Positions 1 to 6,189 of a DNA stretch of 64,000 nucleotides are shown here, one piece after another. The notes under the pieces were generated by a model. The model saw only the letters and a program-made list of their open reading frames with translations. It was not told the DNA's origin and ran no database searches. The stretch comes from Pedobacter xixiisoli (GTDB lineage Bacteria; Bacteroidota; Bacteroidia; Sphingobacteriales; Sphingobacteriaceae). Positions within the stretch are counted from its first letter, which is position 1; every line of letters starts with the position of its first letter. Both the position numbers and the translations under genes were made by a program. The stretch is from assembly GCF_900215335.1 (NCBI RefSeq), contig NZ_OCMT01000001.1:1054001-1118000 (forward strand), given 5' to 3'.

Positions 1-858
1 ATCGCTAAAAATGGTGATGAGATAGAAATTACAGCAGATGTAAATGATAAAAACCAACATTATACTATAGAAGGTGCGGATGATGCAACTAAACTTGCGG
101 AGTTTAACGACCTGAAAATAAAACATCAACAGAAAATATTTGAAGTTAGCCAACAATTTGAGCAGAAAGTTGCTGATGCTCCGGATAAACGCGACCAATT
201 ATTGCAAGAACTTTCTCCAGTTTATAATAATGCCTTAAACGAGCTTAATCAAGCTATCATCAAGTTTGCTTTAGATAACAACAAATCATTGGTAAGCTTT
301 TATGCCATTAGTTTGGTTAATCCGCAAGGCAACGAAAAAGCAATGGTAGATTATGCAGAGAAAGTGGATGCAAGCTTGAAGCAACACTCGGCGGTAAAGA
401 ATTTTGTAGAGAAAGTTTCGAGGTTAAAAGCGGTACAAGTAGGCCAGATAGCTCCTGATTTCACTATTCCTAGCATTGATGGTAAAGAGGTGAAGTTGAC
501 CGATTACCGTGGTAAATATGTATTGCTAGATTTTTGGGCATCGTGGTGTGGACCTTGCAGAACTGAAAACCCGAACGTAGTTAAAGCTTATCAAACCTTT
601 AGAAACAGAAATTTTACAGTGCTGGGCATATCCTTAGATAAAGACAAGAATGCTTGGATGCAGGCTATAAAACAAGATAATTTAACTTGGGACCAGGTAG
701 GTGAATTGAAGGCTTTTGAAGGTGCTACGGTGAAGTTATATCAGGTTGAGGCTATTCCTAGCTCATTTTTGCTAGACCCACAAGGTAAAATCATAGCTAG
801 AGACCTGCGAGGCGAGGAGTTAGAAGCTTTCTTAAACAAAACCTTAGCTAAACTCTAA
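1..858 (+). CDS. TlpA/ResA-like thioredoxin-fold protein, 5' truncated by window edge
   Basis: The reading frame is open from base 1, so the start lies outside the window; any start inside, such as the TTG at 202, is not convincing. The C-terminal ~140 residues are a thioredoxin/AhpC-like domain opening with a typical GQIAPDF motif and carrying the redox motif WCGPC (bases ~544-558) and a cis-proline segment (EAIPSSF). The upstream helical, lysine-rich part resembles the spacer of Bacteroidota thiol:disulfide interchange proteins that begin with a DUF4369-like domain, but that part is cut off. Such proteins are usually exported and reduce or isomerise disulfides in the periplasm. No partner gene is visible because the neighbourhood is truncated. 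Confidence 0.9.
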   Translation: MAKNGDEIEITADVNDKNQHYTIEGADDATKLAEFNDLKIKHQQKIFEVSQQFEQKVADAPDKRDQLLQELSPVYNNALNELNQAIIKFALDNNKSLVSFYAISLVNPQGNEKAMVDYAEKVDASLKQHSAVKNFVEKVSRLKAVQVGQIAPDFTIPSIDGKEVKLTDYRGKYVLLDFWASWCGPCRTENPNVVKAYQTFRNRNFTVLGISLDKDKNAWMQAIKQDNLTWDQVGELKAFEGATVKLYQVEAIPSSFLLDPQGKIIARDLRGEELEAFLNKTLAKL

Positions 859-957
859 TTCTATGTTAACACATGGTGTAGTCTTAACAATTTGTTAACT
901 TAGGTTTAACTAAATGTTGCAATTGTATACTTACTTTCGTAACAAATTAAAACTATA

Positions 958-1647
958 ATGAGTACAGCTAAACAGAAGATTTTAATTGTTGATGACGAAC
1001 CAGATATTCTTGAATTGATTGAATACAATTTGAAGAAGGAAGGTTACCAAGTTTATTTGGCAAGCAATGGTCAAGACGGAATTAATGTAGCTAAAAAGGT
1101 TCAGCCTGATTTAATCATCTTAGATATTATGATGCCTAAGATGGATGGTATTGAAGCTTGTCGCTTAATGAGAGCTATTCCGGAGTTTAAAAATACGTTT
1201 ATGGTGTTTTTAACTGCTAGAAGTGAAGAATATTCTGAAATTGCTGGTTTCAACGTGGGTGCTGATGATTATATCGCGAAACCAATTAAGCCAAGAGCAT
1301 TAGTAAGCCGTATCAATGCAATTCTACGTCGTAATGTGAGCAGTGATGATGTTTCTGAAAATAAATTAGAAATTGGTGATTTGGTGATAGACCGCGAGTC
1401 TTACCTAGTTTATCAAGGTGGTGAGAAAGTCGTTTTAGCGAAAAAAGAGTTCGAATTACTTTATTTGCTAGCCTCTAAGCCTGGTAAAGTTTATACCCGC
1501 GAAGCGATATTGAAAAACATTTGGGAAGACTCGGTAGTGGTTACCAATAGAACTATTGATGTACACATCAGAAAACTGAGAGAAAAGTTAGGAGAAACTT
1601 ACGTGTCAACCGTAAAAGGAGTAGGTTATAAGTTTGAACTTTCTTAA
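958..1647 (+). CDS. OmpR/PhoB-family response regulator
   Basis: The protein has 229 residues, a normal length for the family. An N-terminal receiver domain (about 6-122) has the acidic pair D12/D13, phosphoacceptor D56 in the LDIMMP motif, T86 and K108. A C-terminal winged helix (about 135-228) ends with the typical VSTVKGVGYKF hairpin. It is a DNA-binding transcription factor activated by phosphorylation. A histidine kinase gene often sits next to such regulators, but here a terminator follows directly, so the regulator is orphan in this window. The kinase at 62295 is 60 kb away and cannot be assigned to it. The target genes are unknown. Confidence 0.95.
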   Translation: MSTAKQKILIVDDEPDILELIEYNLKKEGYQVYLASNGQDGINVAKKVQPDLIILDIMMPKMDGIEACRLMRAIPEFKNTFMVFLTARSEEYSEIAGFNVGADDYIAKPIKPRALVSRINAILRRNVSSDDVSENKLEIGDLVIDRESYLVYQGGEKVVLAKKEFELLYLLASKPGKVYTREAILKNIWEDSVVVTNRTIDVHIRKLREKLGETYVSTVKGVGYKFELS

Positions 1648-1654
1648 AATATTG

Positions 1655-1686
1655 AAAGCCTCGATGTAAATCGAGGCTTTTGTTTT
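1655..1686 (+). terminator. rho-independent terminator of the response regulator
   Basis: The 10-bp stem AAAGCCTCGA / TCGAGGCTTT closes a 6-nt loop and is followed by TGTTTTT. It starts 7 bases after the stop codon. Confidence 0.88.
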
Positions 1687-1696
1687 TAACCTTGCC

Positions 1697-2057
1697 GTCA
1701 TTTCGACTGAAGCGCAGTGAAATGGAGAAATCTTTCGAAATGCCTTTGTGAAATACGTCATGCCCAACTTGATTGGGTATCGTAATGCGTTAGAAAAATA
1801 TATAGCAGAAGTACAATAGCTTTAAGATTAGCTTTGCTGAGCACTTCGTGGTTCCGTATTCTTGTATCGTGTGGATACAATTTCATTTGTCGTCATTCCC
1901 GCTTAGGCGGGAATCTTAAAGCGTTAATTTGGATACGCTATTGCATTACGATACCCGCTTTCACAGCCTGCTCCGATATTATCGGAAGGTATGACGGCAT
2001 TTTTAAGGGAAGTGCACAAGTTGTGTCACACGATACGTATTCGTGGGAATGACGACC
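1697..2057. repeat. Cluster of GTCAT-type palindromic intergenic repeats
   Basis: This gene-free stretch is built from modules that start with GTCAT and end in ATC, or the reverse complement. Examples are GTCATTTCGACTGAAGCG at 1697, GTCATGCCC...GGGTATC near 1759, GTCATTCCCGC...GCGGGAATC near 1893 and GGTATGACGGC near 1989, with GGGAATGACGAC closing the block near 2046. Inner parts are short palindromes whose sequence differs between modules while the flanks stay constant, as in REP/REPIN-type elements. The short open frames across this block are not genes. Confidence 0.7.
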
Positions 2058-2065
2058 GGCAAAAT

Positions 2066-3181
2066 TTACAGTTCCAACTTCCATTGTTGTTGCACCTTTT
2101 CTTTTTCCTTTTTTTCAAGAGGGACAGTGATTTGAGGTGTTGTCTTTTCTTTTTTGTCTTCTTCTTGTTCGTCGTAATAAAGATGTTGAGCTCCCTTTAA
2201 CCTACGTTTAATTCGTTGAGCCAATATCTTTGGTCCTAAAACCTTTACACACTCCCCAAAACCAAGTATTTCTCGCTCCAATTCATAATTCAGTACCACA
2301 TCAATTCTGAAAATGGTAGTTTTTTCTTTTTCTGCAACAAGTTCCTGCGTGTGATGCAATGGTTTGGTGATTACATAAGGAGCATTTCTGTTGTCGAATT
2401 CTAAAATTACTTTGTGTGCTCTGTCGTTGCTGCTTTTGGTTACGCCAATTAAATCACTATAATAACGTTCAAAGTCAATCCCCTCATGAGCTTTAAAGGG
2501 CTCATTTGGTAATTCCTGAAATTCGATAATCCTATCCAATGCCAGATTTAAAAGCATTCCACCTTTTTTAGCTTTAACGATCACAAACCAACGGTTTCTA
2601 TATTCCTTCAATAAATATGGATAATAGATTAAATGCTGAGATTGCTGTGCCTTAAAAGATTTATACTCTATTAGTAAAGCTGATTTTTTCAAGATAGCCT
2701 GATACAGTTTCGGGATGTAATCCATCCCTTTCAACTGATTATTGCTTTCTAATTGGATATAATTACCACCTTCATGGGTTGATTTATGAAGATTGTTTTC
2801 TAAGCGGGTAATCATGTCGCTCATTTCGTCGAAGTAGTTGAAGGCATTGAACTGCTTTAAAACCCCAACAATTTCTTTCATTTTATCTACATCGGCGTTG
2901 TTTATTGGAGCTTTGGTGATACTGAAACTATCATCTTCATAAGTGTAAAATCTTTTGTCTTTTACGATAATAGGTGCGTTGTAGCCTAATTTATCGCTGC
3001 GCATCAATTGAATGTCTGCCTGTATAGTGCGTTTACTCACGCCAGAAGTAATTCCTTCTAGCTCGTAAAGTGTTTCAGAAACCTTTTCGATCAAACTTTC
3101 TAAGGTCCATTTTTTATAACGGTTTCTTAAACAATCGTCGATGGTTTTATATCTAATTAATGCGAGCTTATTTGCAGCCAT
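2066..3181 (-). CDS. WYL-domain transcriptional regulator of the RNA-repair locus
   Basis: The 371-residue protein begins with a helix-turn-helix-like segment (about 1-95, including SKRTIQADIQLMR, the recognition-helix region typical of HTH/WYL proteins). The middle carries a WYL-type Sm-like fold (about 160-245) with the YYPYLLKEYRNRWFVIVKA segment, in which YRNRWF corresponds to the ligand-binding arginine strand of the family. A WYL C-terminal extension follows, then a lysine/glutamate-rich tail (about 340-371). WYL domains sense nucleic-acid or nucleotide ligands. The gene is transcribed away from the tRNA-like/SPFH/RtcB unit and shares a 966-bp divergent region with it, so it is the obvious local regulator. 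Two copies of a likely operator (3256 and 3367) lie in that region. Whether it activates or represses is not proven. Confidence 0.9.
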   Translation of the reverse strand: MAANKLALIRYKTIDDCLRNRYKKWTLESLIEKVSETLYELEGITSGVSKRTIQADIQLMRSDKLGYNAPIIVKDKRFYTYEDDSFSITKAPINNADVDKMKEIVGVLKQFNAFNYFDEMSDMITRLENNLHKSTHEGGNYIQLESNNQLKGMDYIPKLYQAILKKSALLIEYKSFKAQQSQHLIYYPYLLKEYRNRWFVIVKAKKGGMLLNLALDRIIEFQELPNEPFKAHEGIDFERYYSDLIGVTKSSNDRAHKVILEFDNRNAPYVITKPLHHTQELVAEKEKTTIFRIDVVLNYELEREILGFGECVKVLGPKILAQRIKRRLKGAQHLYYDEQEEDKKEKTTPQITVPLEKKEKEKVQQQWKLEL

Positions 3182-3255
3182 TTCGCTATGGTTTTATTGT
3201 TATTCAGAAATATAGGCATAAAGCTAAAATAATTTTGTTAAAACTCTATTTTAAC

Positions 3256-3275
3256 TGCGCATTATATCTGCGTAT
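3256..3275. promoter_or_regulatory. Candidate WYL operator, copy 1
   Basis: The arrangement is TGCGCA, 6 nt, C, TGCGTAT, giving two TGCGyA half-sites as direct repeats 13 bp apart. The same arrangement recurs at 3367 and I saw it nowhere else in the window. It lies 75 bp upstream of the WYL start codon, in a position to control that gene. Confidence 0.5.
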
Positions 3276-3366
3276 TAAAGCTATTTATTAGCTGTTTTGA
3301 GTTTTATTTTTAATTTATTTTATTGTAAATCAATTAATTGACTTTTTATTCTGAAAAATATTTTAT

Positions 3367-3386
3367 TGCGCAAATATACTGCGTAT
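3367..3386. promoter_or_regulatory. Candidate WYL operator, copy 2
   Basis: This is the second copy of TGCGCA-N6-C-TGCGTAT. Its right edge lies 9 nt before a -7-like CATCTTTG (3396-3403), and no TTG is found at the expected -33 position. An activator binding here could substitute for the missing -33 contact. This is an inference from spacing only. Confidence 0.5.
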
Positions 3387-3395
3387 AGGTGCTTG

Positions 3396-3403
3396 CATCT
3401 TTG
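3396..3403 (+). promoter_or_regulatory. Possible -7 element of the RNA-repair unit
   Basis: CATCTTTG differs at one position from the Bacteroidota -7 consensus TAnnTTTG. If used, transcription would start near 3409, so the tRNA-like RNAs would sit in a ~740-nt leader ahead of the SPFH gene. Confidence 0.35.
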
Positions 3404-3528
3404 TAATGTCGCTGGTCGATAACAGTTCTTTGATTAAATATAAAATAGATATAAAGAAATTCCGATGTAAAAATCGGGATGGCAAATTAAAGTTTAAACC
3501 TATCCTTAGTTGAGGGTTTCAAAAGGCC

Positions 3529-3561
3529 CCAAAGTATGAGTTGCATTGCATCATCATATGC
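3529..3561 (+). other. Leader segment complementary to the second tRNA-like unit
   Basis: CCAAAGTATG (3529-3538) is perfectly complementary to 3685-3694, the acceptor loop and 5' acceptor strand of unit 2. CATTGCATCA (3544-3553) is perfectly complementary to 3709-3718, and TATGC (3557-3561) to 3699-3703, covering the D arm of unit 2. The first duplex is not nested with the other two, so both sets cannot form as one simple hairpin. The segment could be an anti-tRNA strand that competes with folding, or the relic of an inverted copy. Confidence 0.45.
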
Positions 3562-3586
3562 TGATAGGAGAATGATTTTTGTCCAA

Positions 3587-3652
3587 TTTGTGTGTCGTGG
3601 GTTCGAATCCCACTTCCGAGCAATCGGAGTAACTCAGGGGTAGAGTAACAAA
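3587..3652 (+). ncRNA. Circularly permuted tRNA-like RNA, unit 1 (break at anticodon)
   Basis: Read 5' to 3': TTTGT (anticodon 3' strand, 3587-3591), GTGTC (5-nt variable loop), GTGGG-TTCGAAT-CCCAC (T arm, 3597-3613), TTCCGA (acceptor 3' strand, 3614-3619), GCAA (3620-3623), TCGGAG (acceptor 5' strand, 3624-3629), TA (positions 8-9), ACTC-AGGGGTA-GAGT (D arm, 3632-3646), A26, ACAAA (anticodon 5' strand, 3648-3652). Acceptor, D, T and anticodon stems all pair, with one G-U in the acceptor. U8, A14, the GG of the D loop, A21 and TTCGAAT are conserved. The acceptor is capped by a GNRA tetraloop in place of a CCA end, and the RNA ends lie at the anticodon loop. It precedes the SPFH and RtcB genes on the same strand. 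A degraded tRNA array is the alternative, but the cross-half pairing argues against it. Confidence 0.72.
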
Positions 3653-3658
3653 CCAAAT

Positions 3659-3732
3659 GCAGGTTCGAATCCTGCTTCCAAAACCATACTTTGGAATAGC
3701 ATAATGGTTGATGCAATGGATTAGGGTTCCAT
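3659..3732 (+). ncRNA. Circularly permuted tRNA-like RNA, unit 2 (break at variable loop)
   Basis: Read 5' to 3': GCAGG-TTCGAAT-CCTGC (T arm, 3659-3675), TTCCAAA (acceptor 3' strand, 3676-3682), ACCA (3683-3686), TAC, TTTGGAA (acceptor 5' strand, 3690-3696), TA, GCAT-AATGGTTG-ATGC (D arm, 3699-3714), A26, ATGGA-TTAGGGT-TCCAT (anticodon arm, 3716-3732). All four stems are perfect, including a 7-bp acceptor. The acceptor 3' strand is followed by discriminator A plus CCA, as in a mature tRNA end. The anticodon loop has T33 and reads AGG (proline codon CCT) if it is an anticodon at all. The unit starts 6 nt after unit 1. The break lies between anticodon arm and T arm, unlike unit 1. No normal tRNA can be folded here in linear order. 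Confidence 0.7.
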
Positions 3733-4028
3733 CTAAAAAGAAGAGATACTTTAAATTTCTCAAACCAAAAGCATTGCAAAAGCAATCGGCTTGTAGAGCT
3801 TGCAAAACCTCGAAGAGCAAATTTGCCTTTTGCTTTGTAAGTAAAAACGAAAAAGGTGCTGATTTAACAATCAAATCATCGTGCAGTAGAAAGCCATATC
3901 CAACGGATGTCGCCGAAGCTAAAATTTGATTTCATTCTTAAAAACAACCCAACACAATTTACTTCCGCAGAAAACAGATGAATGTTTTTGCAATGCTTTT
4001 TTAAAATGTAAAAATAGCTTGTAAAACA
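3733..4028 (+). other. Gene-free leader downstream of the tRNA-like units
   Basis: No convincing reading frame is present; open frames here are antisense or in-frame artefacts of tRNA-like sequence. Short hairpins are visible: ATTGC-AAAA-GCAAT (about 3772-3785) and the palindrome GCAAATTTGC (about 3818-3827). I could not assign a third tRNA-like unit. Confidence 0.5.
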
Positions 4029-4094
4029 GATGCTGAACTAAATTCAGCATGACGGATTTTCGAAGGTTCGTCACCCTGAATTTAGTTCAGGGTC
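4029..4094. repeat. REPIN-like pair of GTCA repeats
   Basis: Two inverted modules face each other: GATGCTGAA...TTCAGCATGACG (4029-4054) and CGTCACCCTGAA...TTCAGGGTC (4069-4094). Each is itself a hairpin with a variable inner stem and GTCA at the outer edge. Confidence 0.65.
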
Positions 4095-4147
4095 AGTTAA
4101 GCGGGCCGGAATATAAAAAGTAAAACAAATTTTAAACATCAAAAAAC

Positions 4148-5245
4148 ATGAAAAGAATTACAATTAACACCAATTATGTTGGATTGGTGTTTAAAAACGG
4201 AGAATTTAAAAGAGTATTAACAACAGGTACTTACTGGTTGGGTTTCGGTGAAAATGTGACTTTGTACGATAAAAGCAAAGATTACGATTTCTCGACCGCA
4301 GAGTTAGATGTGTTATTGTTAAATGCTGAGTTTGTGAACTTAATTTACTTGGTAAGTGTAGCCGATAACGAATTGACCTTAGTTTACCAAAACAAGAACT
4401 TTAAAAACGTTTTAAAAGCTGGCAGATATGTGATTTGGAAAGGTTTATCGACTTATGAGTTTTTAACTGTGGATATCAGCAAAATAGAAATTGAAAACAC
4501 CATCGATAAATACTTATTTGAGAAAGGTGCGTTGTTCAACTTTATCAGAATGTATAAAATTGAAGCTTATGAAAAGGGCATCATGTTAATTGATGCAAAA
4601 TTCGATAGGATTTTAGAAGCTGGAACTTATTTGTACTGGAAAAACAATATCACAATTGACGTTTTGAAAGCTGATTTGAGGCAATTGAACATGGAAATTG
4701 TTGGTCAAGAGATTTTAACGAAAGATAAAGCGCAATTGAGGATGAATTTTACCATCCAATACAAAGTGGAAGATGTGGTTAAAGCCTTGTTGATGAACAA
4801 AGATTTCGAAAAGCAATTATATGTTACAATGCAATTGGCTTTAAGGGCGGCTGTAGGTTTAATGACTTTTGATGAGTTAATGGAGAGCAAAGAAAAAATT
4901 GGCACATCAGTTTTGGAAGCTACCGTTAACAAAGCCGAAGAGTTGGGTGTAAAATTAGCTGATGCTGGTGTGAAAGACATCATTTTGTCTGGCGAGATTA
5001 AAGACATCATGAACCAAGTGTTGGTTGCCGAAAAAAGAGCACAAGCTAATATGATTACGAGGAGAGAGGAGACGGCATCGACCAGAAGTTTGTTGAATAC
5101 CGCAAAATTGATGGAAGATAACACTATGTTGTACAAATTGAAAGAGATGGAATACGTGGAGAAGATTGCAGAGAAAATCAATACCATCAGTTTATCTGGC
5201 AGCGGACAAATTGTAGATCAGTTGAAACAGATTTTTGTAAAGTAA
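4148..5245 (+). CDS. SPFH/Band-7 (slipin-like) protein of the RNA-repair locus
   Basis: The 365-residue protein contains an SPFH/Band-7 domain (about 115-310) with the LTKDKAQLRMNFTIQYKV strand pair and the following helical region (VLVAEKRAQANMITRREETASTRSL) typical of slipin/prohibitin proteins. The first 100 residues look like a related beta-rich repeat (VGLVFKNGEFKRVL... / LTLVYQNKNFKNVL... / EKGIMLIDAKFDRIL...). There is no N-terminal membrane hairpin, unlike classic slipins, so the protein is probably soluble or associates with membranes indirectly. SPFH proteins form large ring assemblies. In RtcB operons they have been proposed to scaffold repair together with a tRNA-like RNA. It lies directly downstream of the two tRNA-like units and upstream of the nucleotidyltransferases on the same strand. 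Confidence 0.88.
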   Translation: MKRITINTNYVGLVFKNGEFKRVLTTGTYWLGFGENVTLYDKSKDYDFSTAELDVLLLNAEFVNLIYLVSVADNELTLVYQNKNFKNVLKAGRYVIWKGLSTYEFLTVDISKIEIENTIDKYLFEKGALFNFIRMYKIEAYEKGIMLIDAKFDRILEAGTYLYWKNNITIDVLKADLRQLNMEIVGQEILTKDKAQLRMNFTIQYKVEDVVKALLMNKDFEKQLYVTMQLALRAAVGLMTFDELMESKEKIGTSVLEATVNKAEELGVKLADAGVKDIILSGEIKDIMNQVLVAEKRAQANMITRREETASTRSLLNTAKLMEDNTMLYKLKEMEYVEKIAEKINTISLSGSGQIVDQLKQIFVK

Positions 5246-5262
5246 TAGGCTAAAAGTACTTA

Positions 5263-5354
5263 ATTCCTCCCTCTTTAATTCTCCCTCCAAAGGGAGACAC
5301 GTTATGCCTAAGCGATATGCTTATCCCCCTCTTTGAGGGGGCAGGGGGAGGAAA
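5263..5354. repeat. TTCCTCC...GGAGGAA inverted-repeat element, copy 1
   Basis: The ~90-bp element starts TTCCTCCCTC and ends GGGGGAGGAA, giving imperfect terminal inverted repeats. Inner palindromes are CCCTCCAAAGGGAG and CCCCCTCTTTGAGGGGG. A second copy in the opposite orientation lies at 41448-41534. No transposase is encoded. It interrupts the RNA-repair unit between the SPFH and nucleotidyltransferase genes. Confidence 0.65.
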
Positions 5355-5383
5355 TGCTCTCAAAATAAATTAAATTTAGACGC

Positions 5384-5412
5384 CCTCGACAAGTGAACGA
5401 TGCTTGTCGAGG
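5384..5412 (+). other. Stem-loop in the leader of the nucleotidyltransferase genes
   Basis: A perfect 10-bp stem CCTCGACAAG / CTTGTCGAGG encloses the 9-nt loop TGAACGATG. There is no T tract, so it is not a standard terminator. It ends 15 nt before the ATG at 5428. Confidence 0.45.
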
Positions 5413-5427
5413 TTAGATTAGGAAACA

Positions 5428-6189
5428 ATGAAAACAACGATAATAAATAAGTTAAAGGAAATAGAAATAACCAATAATATAAAAATATTATTTGCTTGTG
5501 AATCTGGTAGCAGAGGTTGGGAATTTCCTTCACCTGATAGTGATTATGATGTAAGGTTTATTTATGTTGGACCACTTAATTTCTACCTTTCAGTTTTAGA
5601 AAAAGATGACCATCTTGGTTTTCCAATAAATGATGAGCTAGATATTTATGGTTGGGATCTTAGAAAAGTATTAAAGCTTATCAAGAAATCCAATACTACA
5701 CCTTTTGAGTGGTTGCAATCGCCAATAGTTTATAGTGAACAGGAAAATTTCAAGAATGATTTGTGGCAGCTTTGTCAGTCTTATTTCTACAGAAAGACAA
5801 ATATTAACCATTATTTAGGTATTGCTCATGGCGCATTGGCAACGATCGTTAATGAAGATGAAATAAAAATAAAGAAACTATTTTATGTGCTTAGACCACT
5901 GCTTTCTGCAAAATGGTGCTTAGATAAAGAAACAATTGCTCCAATGACAATTGGTCCATTATTAACGCTAATGCCAGAAAATTTAAAAGTAATGGTTGAG
6001 GAATTAATCGCTTTAAAGGCAGAGTTGGCAGAGAGTTTTATGGTAAAAATAGATTCAAATTTGAAAATATATATTAACGAGCAGTTTGAAATATGCAGGA
6101 ATGCTGCAATGAAACTTCCAAAAGAAAGCTTTGAAGCCGAAATGCTAGATACATTCTTTAGAAACACAATAATGAGTTATGACAATTAA
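5428..6189 (+). CDS. DNA polymerase beta-type nucleotidyltransferase 1 (COG3541/YcgL-like)
   Basis: The 253-residue protein has the minimal nucleotidyltransferase signature near its N terminus: G27-S28 in ACESGSRGWE, then D39 and D41 in SDYDVRF, which bind the metal ions. The C-terminal half is helical and resembles the YcgL-type predicted nucleotidyltransferases (assignment from memory). The family is thought to add nucleotides to RNA or protein ends. Its place between an SPFH protein and RtcB suggests it prepares or tags RNA termini before ligation. It overlaps the next gene by 11 bp, which indicates coupled translation. Substrate is unknown. Confidence 0.85.
   Translation: MKTTIINKLKEIEITNNIKILFACESGSRGWEFPSPDSDYDVRFIYVGPLNFYLSVLEKDDHLGFPINDELDIYGWDLRKVLKLIKKSNTTPFEWLQSPIVYSEQENFKNDLWQLCQSYFYRKTNINHYLGIAHGALATIVNEDEIKIKKLFYVLRPLLSAKWCLDKETIAPMTIGPLLTLMPENLKVMVEELIALKAELAESFMVKIDSNLKIYINEQFEICRNAAMKLPKESFEAEMLDTFFRNTIMSYDN

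Noticed and set aside
1834..2200. Two short plus-strand frames
   Set aside because: They run through palindromic repeats and into the 3' end of the WYL gene, with no protein-like composition.
3624..3686. Ordinary tRNA lacking an anticodon arm (D arm of unit 1 with T arm of unit 2)
   Set aside because: Acceptor strands ATCGGAG and TTCCAAA mismatch at two positions, while each pairs far better with its neighbour in the permuted reading.
3519..3874. Overlapping minus-strand reading frames
   Set aside because: They are antisense to the tRNA-like units and contain RIRTC and GFEPTTHK, the usual false peptides produced by reverse translation of TTCGAATCC arms.
3708..3929. Plus-strand frame of 73 codons in the repair leader
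   Set aside because: It starts inside the D arm of tRNA-like unit 2 and has no recognisable protein features.
4705..5187. Minus-strand frame of 160 codons
   Set aside because: Shadow of the SPFH gene; hydrophobic composition comes from the reverse complement of Glu/Lys/Asn codons.
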